A stretch of DNA of 64,000 bases from contig CBDFMS010000026.1 of assembly GCA_965249735.1 (NCBI GenBank), forward strand, positions 248,001 through 312,000, in the 5' to 3' direction. The DNA is from JANQSS01 sp965249735 (GTDB lineage: Bacteria; Bacteroidota; Bacteroidia; Chitinophagales; Saprospiraceae). Below the pieces are notes generated by a model, which saw only the letters and a program-made list of their open reading frames with translations, was not told where the DNA came from and did not search any database. The stretch's first letter is position 1. Each line of letters begins with the position of its first letter. Shown one piece after another: positions 34,908 to 44,229 of this stretch. A program made the translations under genes and the position numbers.

Positions 34908-35246
34908 ATGAAGGATCAATTTTATTTTAATCGAAAGGACCTCAAGCAATTTGGAGAAATCACCGATTTTCAAGAAGCATTGGGCAAGAAATTTTTTGAT
35001 TACTACAATGAAGTATTCACCGAAGGAGCACTCACAAAACGTGAAAAATCTTTGATTGCATTGGCCGTGGCCCATACCGTGCAATGTCCTTATTGCATTG
35101 ATGCCTATACTACCGGATGCTTGCAAGAAGGCTCAGATGAAGAACAAATGATGGAAGCGGTTCACGTCGCAGCTGCCATCCGATCCGGGTCATCACTGGT
35201 ATATGGGGTTCAGATGATGAACCAGGTGAAAAAAATCAGCATGTAA
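34908..35246 (+). CDS. AhpD-like protein of the arsenosugar cluster type
   Basis: 112 residues from the ATG at 34908; an upstream TTG (34851) in frame adds a poorly conserved leader and is not preferred. The carboxymuconolactone decarboxylase/AhpD fold is recognisable: FFDYYNEVFTEGALTKREKSLIALAVAH, then the CxxC pair CPYC (C60, C63) and a helix ending SGSSLVYGVQM. The same type of peroxidase-like protein is encoded next to arsS in arsenosugar clusters. It is followed 11 bases later by arsS, so the two form an operon. Chemical role not proven in the family. Confidence 0.8.
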   Translation: MKDQFYFNRKDLKQFGEITDFQEALGKKFFDYYNEVFTEGALTKREKSLIALAVAHTVQCPYCIDAYTTGCLQEGSDEEQMMEAVHVAAAIRSGSSLVYGVQMMNQVKKISM

Positions 35247-35257
35247 TAATTTAGATA

Positions 35258-36319
35258 ATGGCAATTAAGCAACGATCAAAGAGTCTGCATTCCAGACACA
35301 ACGAATTAGCGGATACGCACTTTCAACTCGAAGTGCTTAACAACAAGGGTAACGGATCGGCTATTCCATCCTTCTCCTCGCAGCTCATGGTTCATGATCA
35401 CCTCCCATTACGACCCGCTAGGCTCGAAACAATTCAAATAAATGTTGGTCGACTCTGCAATCAATCTTGCGGCCATTGTCATGTAGACGCAGGTCCCGAC
35501 AGGAAAGAAATCATGACTCGTGAAGTCATGCAAATGTGTCTTGACGTCGTTGCCGAACACAACATACCCATCGTCGATATCACCGGAGGAGCGCCTGAAA
35601 TGGTTCCTGATTTTCGCTTTTTAGTTGAATCAGCCAGGGCTTTAGGTGCTCAGGTCATTGACCGGTGTAACTTGACCATTATTGAAGCCAATCCAAAATA
35701 CCATGACCTACCGGAGTTCTTTGCATCAAATGAGGTTCATGTCATTTCATCACTACCGTACTTCAGTAAATCACGCACGGACAGCCAACGCGGCGATGGC
35801 GTATTTGATGATTCAATCAAGGCGCTCAAAAAACTGAATGAAGTCGGTTATGGAAGAGAAGGGTCAGATCTTATTCTCGATTTGGTGTATAATCCAACGG
35901 GCGCATTTTTACCTGCAGATCAAGCCTCTTTGGAGCGGGAATTTAAATCCCAACTTAAACGGAGGTATGGTGTAGAGTTCAATTCACTCTACTGCATCAC
36001 AAACATTCCGATCAGTCGATTTTTGGAATATCTGATTGTGAGTGAAAACTACGAAGATTATATGCACTCCTTGCATCAGTCTTTTAATCCGATGACCTTG
36101 GATGGATTGATGTGCAGATCCATGATATCAGTCGATTGGAAGGGTTTTCTATACGATTGCGACTTTAATCAAATGCTGGATTTACACGTGGATAGTAACT
36201 CGACACACATCAGCGAATTTGATGCAGAAACATTGCAAAAGCGGAACATCGTCGTTGATCAACACTGTTTCGGCTGCACTGCAGGAGCAGGATCCAGTTG
36301 CGGAGGTGAAATCAGCTAG
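35258..36319 (+). CDS. arsS: Radical SAM protein ArsS (arsenosugar biosynthesis type)
   Basis: 353 residues. The radical SAM cluster motif CxxxCxxC is at C67, C71 and C74 (CNQSCGHC), followed by HVDAGP and the family block DITGGAPEM. The C-terminal cysteine-rich region (CRSM, YDCDFNQM, CFGCTAGAGSSC) is the auxiliary-cluster-like tail of the ArsS family. ArsS is proposed to attach a 5'-deoxyadenosyl group to methylated arsenic in the arsenosugar pathway; that is established mainly by genetics and family context. The expected partner methyltransferase ArsM is not nearby, so the exact pathway here is uncertain. In an operon with the AhpD-like gene. Confidence 0.82.
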   Translation: MAIKQRSKSLHSRHNELADTHFQLEVLNNKGNGSAIPSFSSQLMVHDHLPLRPARLETIQINVGRLCNQSCGHCHVDAGPDRKEIMTREVMQMCLDVVAEHNIPIVDITGGAPEMVPDFRFLVESARALGAQVIDRCNLTIIEANPKYHDLPEFFASNEVHVISSLPYFSKSRTDSQRGDGVFDDSIKALKKLNEVGYGREGSDLILDLVYNPTGAFLPADQASLEREFKSQLKRRYGVEFNSLYCITNIPISRFLEYLIVSENYEDYMHSLHQSFNPMTLDGLMCRSMISVDWKGFLYDCDFNQMLDLHVDSNSTHISEFDAETLQKRNIVVDQHCFGCTAGAGSSCGGEIS

Positions 36320-36391
36320 TTAAAACTTCGCCAAATTTACCATTAAAGTAAATGTCACATTAAATAATATCGACATATGTGTCGTTCTGAA

Positions 36392-36399
36392 TATCTTTG
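36392..36399 (+). promoter_or_regulatory. -7 promoter element of the OmpA-family gene
   Basis: TATCTTTG, matching TAnnTTTG, with the ATG 27 bases downstream at 36426. No TTG at the expected -33 distance. Confidence 0.4.
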
Positions 36400-36425
36400 C
36401 TAGTCTAATCTAATTCTGGACCATC

Positions 36426-37394
36426 ATGAAAAATCTTTATCTCCTGGCTATCTCAACGTTCCTGATCCTTTCCTCCTGTGTTTCTCAAAAAAAATACCTG
36501 GAACTGGAAGCAGACAAAACCAAAATGCAACATGAAGTCAATCGTTTGAAACGCGTGGAACGAGATTGTGAAGAATTACAAAAGCGAAAAAATGACCTGG
36601 AAACCGCTCACAACACACTGAAGCAAGAAAAAGAATCGCTGGCTGCGCGTTATAAGAATCTCCAGCAAGTGAATGCAGACTTGAGTGAACAATATGACGA
36701 ACTTCTGGATCGAAATAGTACAATACTCTCTTCATCCGCTGTTGAAAAGCAGGCCTTAAGTGAAGAATTGGCCGCCAAAGAAGTCCAATTGAATAAAAAA
36801 GAAAAAAAATTGGCAGAGTTGGAAAAAGAACTTTCCGGAAAACGAAAGGAATTGGACATGCTCAGGACCTCGCTGGAAGATCGTGAAACACGAATAGCCA
36901 ATCTCAACGCGCAGCTCGATTCACAAAAAGGTGTATTGACAAATCTCAAATCCAAACTATCCAATGCCCTGATGGGATTTTCTGACTCCGATCTTTCGGT
37001 GACGCAAAAAGACGGGAAAGTTTATGTATCCATGAGTCAAAATTTACTTTTCGCTAAAGGAAGCAATAACATCGATGCGAAAGGTGTACAGGCCATCCAA
37101 AAAGTGTCCATGGTGCTGTCCCAAAATGAGGATATTGATATCACCGTGGAAGGACACACAGATACGGATGGTACAGCTGAAAGAAATTGGGATTTATCGG
37201 TCACACGTGCGACGGCTGTCATCAATCTGATGTCCAAATATGGCGTCGACCCTAAACGGATTACTGCTGCCGGGCGCGCTTATTATGCGCCCATTGCGCC
37301 AAATGACAACGAAGTCAATAAATCAAAGAATAGAAGAACCGAAATAATATTGTCTCCCCGCCTGGACGAGCTATTCAGATTACTGAATGAGTAG
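36426..37394 (+). CDS. OmpA-family lipoprotein with coiled-coil stalk
   Basis: 322 residues. The lipobox places the lipidated Cys at residue 18 (LSSC). Residues about 25-175 are a long charged coiled coil, and about 200-318 an OmpA-like peptidoglycan-binding domain with the NIDITVEGHTDTDG-type core (GHTD) and the NRRTEI ending. The architecture is that of an outer-membrane-tethered protein that reaches across the periplasm to the cell wall, a structural or anchoring role. It has its own -7 element and is followed by the M43 protease gene 35-40 bases later. Confidence 0.88.
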   Translation: MKNLYLLAISTFLILSSCVSQKKYLELEADKTKMQHEVNRLKRVERDCEELQKRKNDLETAHNTLKQEKESLAARYKNLQQVNADLSEQYDELLDRNSTILSSSAVEKQALSEELAAKEVQLNKKEKKLAELEKELSGKRKELDMLRTSLEDRETRIANLNAQLDSQKGVLTNLKSKLSNALMGFSDSDLSVTQKDGKVYVSMSQNLLFAKGSNNIDAKGVQAIQKVSMVLSQNEDIDITVEGHTDTDGTAERNWDLSVTRATAVINLMSKYGVDPKRITAAGRAYYAPIAPNDNEVNKSKNRRTEIILSPRLDELFRLLNE

Positions 37395-37415
37395 ATGACC
37401 GGACATACATCCATA

Positions 37416-37423
37416 TATTTTCG
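37416..37423 (+). promoter_or_regulatory. Putative variant -7 element ahead of the M43 protease gene
   Basis: TATTTTCG, identical to the variant at 9605-9612 (TTCG in place of TTTG). Only about 10-13 bases separate it from the candidate start codons. No good -33 TTG. Confidence 0.25.
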
Positions 37424-37432
37424 TTTATTGTG

Positions 37433-38665
37433 ATGATGAGAGTTACCGTTGCCCTTGCAATTATTTTTTCCATACCATACCTGATGTTCGGGCAAACGAC
37501 GCGTACCTGTGGGATTAATGACATCCTGGAACATACATTAGAAAGCAATCCGACAACCTATCAGGATTTTATTGAATTAAATGAAGGATCGGCCGCCCAC
37601 ACAAGAAATGAAATCCTTTTACCTGTTGTCGTTCATATCATTTATTCCAACGAACACTACAATATTTCTGATTTTCAAATCATCTCACAGGTAGAAGCTC
37701 TGAATGAAGGTTTCGAGGGCGCATTTGAGCTTTCAGATGATATCATACCGGCACATCGCGATAAAATTTCTGGTTCAAATATTCGATTTCGACTTGCCTG
37801 CCAAGACCCCGGAGGCAATCCAACGAATGGCATTACCCGGACCCAGACTACTATTCCTGATATTGGATTTCATTTTGATCCAAGTGGTGTTTATGCTGTT
37901 CATCATACCGAATTTGGAGGTCAAGATCCCTGGCCGACATCTGACTACATCAATATCTGGGTAGCAGAAATGGATAATCAACTATTGGGAAGATCAAGTG
38001 TGCCCCTGCCACTAAATGATCCATATCGTGATGGTGTCGTGATCAACACAAATTTTTTCGGTTACGCCGGATTGGCATATCAAAAGACCCCTTACGATCT
38101 TGGACGAACTTTGATCCATGAGATTGGGCACTACTTTGGTCTGCTCCATCCGTGGGGTCAGGGGCAAGGTAATTGTATCAATGGTGACGGAGTAGATGAC
38201 ACACCTGATCAGTCTGAGATCTATTATGATTGTCCTTCAGAAGCCGAGTCAATTTCTTGTGGAAGTCCTGATATGACCAAAAATTTTATGGGTTATGCCG
38301 ATGATGCTTGTCTTCAATATTTCACGTCAGGGCAAGTCAATCGTATGATGACTGTCCTCAATGGATATCGCGCTTCTTTACTCGCATCTTCTGGTGCAAT
38401 TAACTGTGGACTTCAGGATAACACTGAAGAACGAATCACATTTTGGAATAGAGTGGATTTACGTGAATGGGTGCTTCGATTTCCTACCCAGCAACAATCC
38501 ATCCAAACAGAAATATTCAATATGAAAGGGGCATTGATCAAGAAATTTACAGTTGCCAACACTGATCTCGTCCATATTTCTATGCGCTCTTTTCCTGCTG
38601 GAATGTATATCGTTCGATTTACTTATGAAAATCAAAGTGAACAACGCGTGATCGCATTGTTTTAA
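37433..38665 (+). CDS. M43-type secreted zinc metalloprotease with T9SS sorting domain
   Basis: About 410 residues. Starts GTG 37430, ATG 37433 and ATG 37436 are all possible; the difference is one or two residues ahead of the signal peptide (to about residue 22). The catalytic helix is HEIGHYFGLLH (residues 230-240 counted from 37430), the elongated zinc motif of pappalysin/ulilysin (M43) enzymes, and the Met-turn is FMGY near 286-289. Paired cysteines nearby suggest disulfides. The last 75 residues (LREWVLRFP, FNMKGALIKKF, GMYIVRF) form a type A T9SS sorting domain. A secreted or surface-attached protease of unknown target. Confidence 0.88.
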   Translation: MMRVTVALAIIFSIPYLMFGQTTRTCGINDILEHTLESNPTTYQDFIELNEGSAAHTRNEILLPVVVHIIYSNEHYNISDFQIISQVEALNEGFEGAFELSDDIIPAHRDKISGSNIRFRLACQDPGGNPTNGITRTQTTIPDIGFHFDPSGVYAVHHTEFGGQDPWPTSDYINIWVAEMDNQLLGRSSVPLPLNDPYRDGVVINTNFFGYAGLAYQKTPYDLGRTLIHEIGHYFGLLHPWGQGQGNCINGDGVDDTPDQSEIYYDCPSEAESISCGSPDMTKNFMGYADDACLQYFTSGQVNRMMTVLNGYRASLLASSGAINCGLQDNTEERITFWNRVDLREWVLRFPTQQQSIQTEIFNMKGALIKKFTVANTDLVHISMRSFPAGMYIVRFTYENQSEQRVIALF

Positions 38666-38748
38666 TTCAAATAATATTCTTGATCATTAAATAAACTATT
38701 GGTTGATTTATTTTACACTAATCATACCATGGCATCTGGCTATCCAAA

Positions 38749-40089
38749 TCACGATATCAACCGATCAAGGTTGAGTCCTCCAAACGTGCCACTGCTCATT
38801 AATAAAAACACGCAAGGCACACGTTGTTTTTCTGCTATTAAAAATTCATGCAGATCTTCAGATTCGGTAAAAATATTGAGGTCTGCTCGTTCAAAACATT
38901 TCTTTATATAATCGAAATCCAATGCAGGCATTTTTTTTATTTCTAAGGTATGAGGACTATAAAATACGACAGCGGAATCAGCAGATGTCATCGCACCACT
39001 ATATTGAGGTAAAAAAGCTTTATTCAGACTACTGAATGTATGTAGTTCGCAGGCTGCGATAACATAACGGTCAGGATACAATTCACGAATACCTTTCAAT
39101 GTGGCTCGAACCTTTGAGGGCGCATGTGCAAAATCCCGATAGATCACCAAGTCATCGGTATCCAGTACAATATCTTGTCTTTTGGCGGCACCGGCAAATG
39201 ATGCCATTGCATCGTAAATAACCTCATGTTCTAAATTCAATTTAGAAAGTACATAAACCGCTGCAGAAATATTTTTCATATTATGGCTACCCATGATTCC
39301 TAATGCCCTCTCTTGACCCCTGATATTAAATTTTCCATTTTTTATTTGATAAGGAATTTCCTTGTACCCTTCTTTGAAAAACGGCCATGATTTTTCCTCT
39401 ATTATCTGACTCAAATTATCATCTGTTTCATCATAAAATACATGACACTCAGATTTTAATTGATCTAACAAAGTCATGAATGAGGCCACATAAGAATCCA
39501 TTGTGGGAAAAACGTTCATGTGGTCCCATTGTACACCGGTCAATATCAAATAATCGGGATCATAATGCAAAAATTTGGGTTGTCGGTCAATTGGCGAACT
39601 CAAATACTCATCCCCTTCAATCACAATGATTTCTGCATCTGAAAGACGAACCATACGCTCAAAACCTTCTAATTGCGCTCCGACCAGGTAATCAAATTCA
39701 ACTTCATTTTCTTTTAAGGCGTGCATAATCATAGATGTCGTCGTGGTTTTTCCATGACTGCCTGCAACTACAATTTGAATTTTGCCTTTTGCGTGTTGAC
39801 CGATGAACTCGGGAAAAGACTGAATCTCCAGTTTGAGCTTCTGCGCACGCTGCAACTCAGGATTATCCGGCCGGGCGTGCATACCGAGTAATATGAGATC
39901 AATGTCTTGTGTGATCCGACTTGCATCCCAACCCATTTGCTGAGGTAATAAGCCGGCCTTATCCAAACGATCATAAGATGGATTGTAGATTTCATCATCC
40001 GATCCGGTAATTTTATGACCAACTGCTTGTAATTCCAGGGCCAAGTTATGCATGACAGCCCCCCCTATCGATATTAAATGTATGCGCAT
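38749..40089 (-). CDS. mpl: UDP-N-acetylmuramate:tripeptide ligase Mpl-type
   Basis: Mur ligase family enzyme that recycles cell-wall tripeptide by joining it to UDP-MurNAc. About 446 residues from the ATG at 40089 (MRIHLISIGGAVMHNLA); the upstream ATG at 40107 would run into the preceding gene. Signature blocks are the N-terminal GIGG-like loop, the ATP-binding GSHGKTTTTSM, EGDEYLSS, WDHMNVF and DFAHAP. SHMNV-type and DEY motifs fit Mpl better than MurC. It follows the phosphoesterase gene with a 4-base gap, so the pair is likely an operon. Confidence 0.88.
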   Translation of the reverse strand: MRIHLISIGGAVMHNLALELQAVGHKITGSDDEIYNPSYDRLDKAGLLPQQMGWDASRITQDIDLILLGMHARPDNPELQRAQKLKLEIQSFPEFIGQHAKGKIQIVVAGSHGKTTTTSMIMHALKENEVEFDYLVGAQLEGFERMVRLSDAEIIVIEGDEYLSSPIDRQPKFLHYDPDYLILTGVQWDHMNVFPTMDSYVASFMTLLDQLKSECHVFYDETDDNLSQIIEEKSWPFFKEGYKEIPYQIKNGKFNIRGQERALGIMGSHNMKNISAAVYVLSKLNLEHEVIYDAMASFAGAAKRQDIVLDTDDLVIYRDFAHAPSKVRATLKGIRELYPDRYVIAACELHTFSSLNKAFLPQYSGAMTSADSAVVFYSPHTLEIKKMPALDFDYIKKCFERADLNIFTESEDLHEFLIAEKQRVPCVFLLMSSGTFGGLNLDRLIS

Positions 40090-40093
40090 AGTA

Positions 40094-40597
40094 CTATTTG
40101 TGTCCACGTCGTCCCAACTCGATTACGCGAACGTCTTTAATTTTTTCATCTAAAATATGAAAGGTTATCATAGTCCGGATTTGATGGATGCCATGATATC
40201 CAATAGCACCCGGATTCATATGCAACAAATCAAGTTGCCTGTCTGGCATGATCTTCAAAATGTGAGAGTGTCCGCAAACATAAAGATTGGGTTTTTCTTT
40301 TTCTAATATATCTCGAATACGGCGAACATATCTCGGCGGATATCCGCCAATATGTGTTATAAATATTTTTAATCCTTCCAGCTCAAACAATAAGTCTTCC
40401 TCAAATTCCATTTTCGCCGCCTTTGTATCGATGTTTCCAAAAACAACACGCATCGTTTTTTTTAATTCAGACAATTTGTTAATGACTGACAAATCCCCAA
40501 TATCACCGGCATGCCATATTTCCTGACAATCGATTAAATAGTCTAGTACATCTGACTTCATGTAGCCATGTGAATCCGATATGAGTCCTATTTTCAT
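40094..40597 (-). CDS. YfcE/MJ0936-type metallophosphoesterase
   Basis: 167 residues, a calcineurin-like phosphoesterase of the compact YfcE class. All metal-binding blocks are present: DSHG at 8-11, GDIGD near 37-41, GNID at about 55-58, THIGG and GHSH at about 110-113. Members hydrolyse phosphodiesters in vitro; the physiological substrate is unknown. Encoded immediately before mpl (4-base gap). Confidence 0.88.
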   Translation of the reverse strand: MKIGLISDSHGYMKSDVLDYLIDCQEIWHAGDIGDLSVINKLSELKKTMRVVFGNIDTKAAKMEFEEDLLFELEGLKIFITHIGGYPPRYVRRIRDILEKEKPNLYVCGHSHILKIMPDRQLDLLHMNPGAIGYHGIHQIRTMITFHILDEKIKDVRVIELGRRGHK

Positions 40598-40677
40598 TTG
40601 TTAGCGATCTACTTAAAACATTAATATTTCGTTATCGAACCAATATTAAACTGAATTAGAGCCCGCTTGAAACAAGC

Positions 40678-41646
40678 TTACTCAAGTGAAAAAACCAGTT
40701 TGCCAAATTGTGTGGAATCGCGCATCGCATCAAATGCCTCGTCGACAGAATCCCAATAATATAGTTTGTTTATAATTGGAATTATTTGATGACGATTAAC
40801 AAAATGGAGTAGATCTTTAAACTCTGAAGGAGAGCCGATGGTTGTGCCGAGGATTGACAATTGCCTCCAAAAAATAATTTGCGTATTTAAATTTTCTAGA
40901 GCACCACGCGTCCCACCATAGGTTACAAGCCGTCCTCCGGGTGCTGAAATTTTAATTAAATTGCCAAATCCAGGGCCTCCAGCGCTGTCAATAATAATAT
41001 CAAAAAATAAATTTTTTGACATTGGTTGTTTATGCCAGTTCTCATCCTTATAGTTGAATCCAGCTACGGCTCCAAGCTTGACTGCTCGATTTATCTTTTC
41101 TTCGGAGCCTGAAGTCACATACACCTCGGCTTGGGCAGCAAGTGCCAATTGACAAGCCATCAAGGCTACTCCACCACCAACTCCATTTATCAGGACCCGA
41201 TCCCCTTCTTTTAATTCACCACGGGTGAACAAGGCCCTGTACGCAGTCAATCCTGCCATTCCAATGCATGCTGCTTCAGCATCAGTTAAATGCGCAGGCG
41301 CATCGTAGAGGTAGCTTTCATCAAGTGTAATATACTCCGCCAGGGTTCCATCCTTGGGCATTCCAAGTGGTTGATACCGGTCTGATTGAAAACGCCGATT
41401 TCTGCCCCAATGAATGGCCGGATAGATAGTCACTCTTCGGTCTCCTACATGACCCATTCCATCTGAGCCAAGAATAACCGGTAATTGAATATTAGGATAT
41501 TTTCCACGTGTAATCCAATAATCCCGCCTATTTAGTGCGGCATAGGACAACTTTACCAGAAGTTCTCCTTCTTCTGGTACCGGGTCAGGGTAATTTGAAT
41601 CAAAAACTGGATAGTGATTTAGTTCTTTAAGTACCAGGGCTTTCAT
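40678..41646 (-). CDS. MDR-superfamily oxidoreductase (quinone-oxidoreductase-like)
   Basis: 322 residues. The GroES-like N-terminal domain has YAALNRRDYWITRGKYP and LGSDGMGHV, and the Rossmann domain has the NAD(P) loop GVGGGVALMACQLA. Typical zinc-binding residues of alcohol dehydrogenases are not evident, so the protein belongs to the zinc-free quinone-oxidoreductase-like branch and is expected to use NADPH. Substrate unknown. Annotations such as zinc-binding dehydrogenase reflect only the superfamily. Confidence 0.85.
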   Translation of the reverse strand: MKALVLKELNHYPVFDSNYPDPVPEEGELLVKLSYAALNRRDYWITRGKYPNIQLPVILGSDGMGHVGDRRVTIYPAIHWGRNRRFQSDRYQPLGMPKDGTLAEYITLDESYLYDAPAHLTDAEAACIGMAGLTAYRALFTRGELKEGDRVLINGVGGGVALMACQLALAAQAEVYVTSGSEEKINRAVKLGAVAGFNYKDENWHKQPMSKNLFFDIIIDSAGGPGFGNLIKISAPGGRLVTYGGTRGALENLNTQIIFWRQLSILGTTIGSPSEFKDLLHFVNRHQIIPIINKLYYWDSVDEAFDAMRDSTQFGKLVFSLE

Positions 41647-41747
41647 TGGAAGTAAAGATAAGATTTGATCGAAACAATAAGTGCCCCAACATTACTGAAG
41701 GAGCACCATTGACTGCTTGTTGAACAGCTCTTCGATCGAGATTACTT

Positions 41748-42503
41748 TTATATTTCGTCTTTAGTTTTTTTAGTTTTCTTCTTGCCCTTTTTGTTAATGT
41801 CGTCAACGGCATCCATTTCTTTTACTTTTTCTTTCACCTCATCCTCAAGTCCAACATTGCTCAAACGAACCTTTACACCCTCGACGATTTCCTGTTGTCT
41901 TTCTATTTCAAGCGTTTTTTGCTCTTGAAAAACTCTTGACTCAGAAATATTTACTTCTGCTTCTTCAATTTTCTTTTGAAATTTTGCGATATCGCTATGA
42001 TTTTTCTTTTCGTTTTTTTCTTCCTGGTTTAATTCTTTTTGAAACATTTTCAGCGACTTTTCTTCAAACTCCAGTTCTGATTCTATTCTCACGCGCTTCA
42101 TATGAACGATAAAACGCTCCATAATACCAACAACAATATCGGATTGTGTGGTTTCATCTTCAGCCACAAAAATCGCATCAGACTCGAACCATGCTGTGTA
42201 CTGAACGGTAGTTCCTATTTCAGCAGCAGAACCGTAGACAGTGACATCTCCACCAATACCACCTATGGCAGCACCTGTTGTTACTAGTTCTTTTGACTTC
42301 CGATCGCGTTTTGATTTTCCGGAGTAATCCTTCATAAATTGTTGCCACTCTTTTGCAACTACTTTTGAATCCAATCCTTGAATATTGACGCTAAAGCCCG
42401 GGTAGACTCCTTTTGACATTGGTTTGTCATCCATTTTAACGTATTGGGAAAATCCCGAATAGGCTACAAAGATGACGATTAAGACGGTACAGATACGTTT
42501 CAT
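41748..42503 (-). CDS. Exported coiled-coil protein with Lys-rich tail, unknown function
   Basis: 251 residues. A signal peptide (about 1-19, ending FSQ) is followed by a compact beta-containing region (about 22-125) and a long coiled coil (about 130-215) rich in Glu, Gln and Lys. The last residues are basic (KKGKKKTKKTK). No family recognised. It probably lives in the periplasm or at the outer membrane inner face. The region upstream of the ATG carries a 16-base sequence also found before the M48 protease gene. It lies downstream of the carboxylase gene on the same strand, 102 bases away. Confidence 0.6.
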   Translation of the reverse strand: MKRICTVLIVIFVAYSGFSQYVKMDDKPMSKGVYPGFSVNIQGLDSKVVAKEWQQFMKDYSGKSKRDRKSKELVTTGAAIGGIGGDVTVYGSAAEIGTTVQYTAWFESDAIFVAEDETTQSDIVVGIMERFIVHMKRVRIESELEFEEKSLKMFQKELNQEEKNEKKNHSDIAKFQKKIEEAEVNISESRVFQEQKTLEIERQQEIVEGVKVRLSNVGLEDEVKEKVKEMDAVDDINKKGKKKTKKTKDEI

Positions 42504-42605
42504 GGCAAGGTTTATTAGTTTAATATTTTGATCGTTTTATCATTAGATAGACACTTAAAAGACGACCGGGACCAACACAAGTTACATACTAGTTTCTTAA
42601 GATTA

Positions 42606-44147
42606 TCATAATGGAATGTTACCGTGTTTCTTCCCGGGATAGGTGACGTTTTTATTTTTTAGCATACCAAAAGCTGTGATTAATTTGCGTCTCGTTAAAC
42701 CAGGCTCGATGACTTCATCAATGAAGCCTCTGCTGGCCGCCCGATACGGGTGAGCAAACTTTTCAGCGTATTCCTTTTCTTTCTCCCGGGCCGTGGCCAA
42801 TGGATCAGTAGAATTTTGAATTTCTCGTTTGAATATGATCTCACTTGCACCTTTGGCGCCCATCACGGCAATCTCTGCCGAAGGCCATGCATAATTCATA
42901 TCAGCACCAATATGTTTACTATTCATGACGTCATAAGCGCCACCATAGGCCTTTCTGGTGATAACCGTGATTCTAGGCACTGTTGCTTCACTCAGTGCAT
43001 ACAGAAGTTTGGCACCGTGCACGATAATTCCATTCCATTCCTGATCGGTACCCGGAAGAAATCCCGGTACATCTACCAACACCAACAATGGCACATTGAA
43101 GGCATCGCACAAGCGAACAAAACGCGCTGCTTTGCGTGAAGACTTCACATCGAGCACGCCAGCCAGGCTATAGGGTTGATTCGCGACAATACCAATTGAT
43201 TGCCCACCTATAAATGAAAAGCCTGTTATGATGTTATCAGCAAATTCCGGCTGCAATTCTAAAAAGGAATCGGCATCGACCAACTCTTCGATAACAGCTT
43301 TCATATCATATGGCTGATTTGCGCTTTCTGGTACAATGTCATTGAGCTTTGGCCGAATTTCATCGTCCAGCTGAATATCACGCACGGGCGGTTTTTCGAG
43401 GTAATTTTGTGGTAAATACTGTAATATCTGACGAATGAGTTGAATACAGTGCAAGTCATGCTCAGCTGTTAAATGAGCAATTCCGCTCTTCGTTGCATGC
43501 GTATGAGCACCACCCAGATCTTCTGCGCTAACTTCCTCATTGGTCACTGTTTTAACCACATTTGGGCCTGTGACAAACATATATGAGGAATGGTTAACCA
43601 TCATGGTAATGTCGGTGAGTGCCGGTGAGTACACCGCTCCTCCGGCACAAGGTCCCATGATGGCACTAATTTGTGGAACAACGCCACTGGATTGCACATT
43701 CCTATAAAATATGTCTGCATAGCCGCCCAAAGAATTGACACCTTCTTGAATTCGCGCGCCTCCTGAGTCGTTGAGTCCAATCATAGGTGCACCATTTTGA
43801 ACAGCCAAATCCATGACCTTACAAATTTTCTCTGCGTGCGTCTCAGACAATGAGCCTCCAAATACCGTGAAATCCTGTGAAAACACATAAGCAAGTCGTC
43901 CGTTTATTTTGCCATAGCCTGTGACTACGCCGTCTCCGGGTATTTGTTGATGTTCCATACCAAAATCAGACGAGCGATGTTTAACCAACATGCCAATTTC
44001 TTCAAAGGTGTTATCGTCAAACAGAAGATGTACACGCTCGCGTGCTGTCAACTTATTTTTGGCATGCTGTTTATCAATGCGTTCTTGTCCACCCCCCAAT
44101 CTAGCTAATTCCTCCAGAGACCGCAGATATTCTAAATTATTTTTCAT
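42606..44147 (-). CDS. Acyl-CoA carboxylase carboxyltransferase (beta) subunit, propionyl-CoA carboxylase type
   Basis: 513 residues, full length. The crotonase-like carboxyltransferase pair of domains is visible: QDFTVFGGSLSETHAEKI, SGGARIQEG, GPCAGGAVYSPALTD and VTGPNVVKTVTNEEV in the first half; VLVDVPGFLPGTDQE, RKAYGGAYDVMNSK and MGAKGASEIIF in the second. It transfers the carboxyl group from biotin to propionyl- or methylmalonyl-type acyl-CoAs; the usual companion biotin carboxylase is not adjacent. Start at 44147 (MKNNLEYLRSLEE) agrees with the family. Confidence 0.92.
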   Translation of the reverse strand: MKNNLEYLRSLEELARLGGGQERIDKQHAKNKLTARERVHLLFDDNTFEEIGMLVKHRSSDFGMEHQQIPGDGVVTGYGKINGRLAYVFSQDFTVFGGSLSETHAEKICKVMDLAVQNGAPMIGLNDSGGARIQEGVNSLGGYADIFYRNVQSSGVVPQISAIMGPCAGGAVYSPALTDITMMVNHSSYMFVTGPNVVKTVTNEEVSAEDLGGAHTHATKSGIAHLTAEHDLHCIQLIRQILQYLPQNYLEKPPVRDIQLDDEIRPKLNDIVPESANQPYDMKAVIEELVDADSFLELQPEFADNIITGFSFIGGQSIGIVANQPYSLAGVLDVKSSRKAARFVRLCDAFNVPLLVLVDVPGFLPGTDQEWNGIIVHGAKLLYALSEATVPRITVITRKAYGGAYDVMNSKHIGADMNYAWPSAEIAVMGAKGASEIIFKREIQNSTDPLATAREKEKEYAEKFAHPYRAASRGFIDEVIEPGLTRRKLITAFGMLKNKNVTYPGKKHGNIPL

Positions 44148-44229
44148 CCGATTTTGATTGTCTGGTAAAAGTACGGTTAGCCACTTAAAAATGCATGATT
44201 TACCTTAGCTTCTTAAATGATCTGATAAA

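Noticed and set aside
38749..40107. mpl as murC
   Set aside because: Length, the DEYLSS and WDHMNVF blocks and the pairing with a phosphoesterase fit the recycling ligase Mpl better, and no other mur genes surround it.
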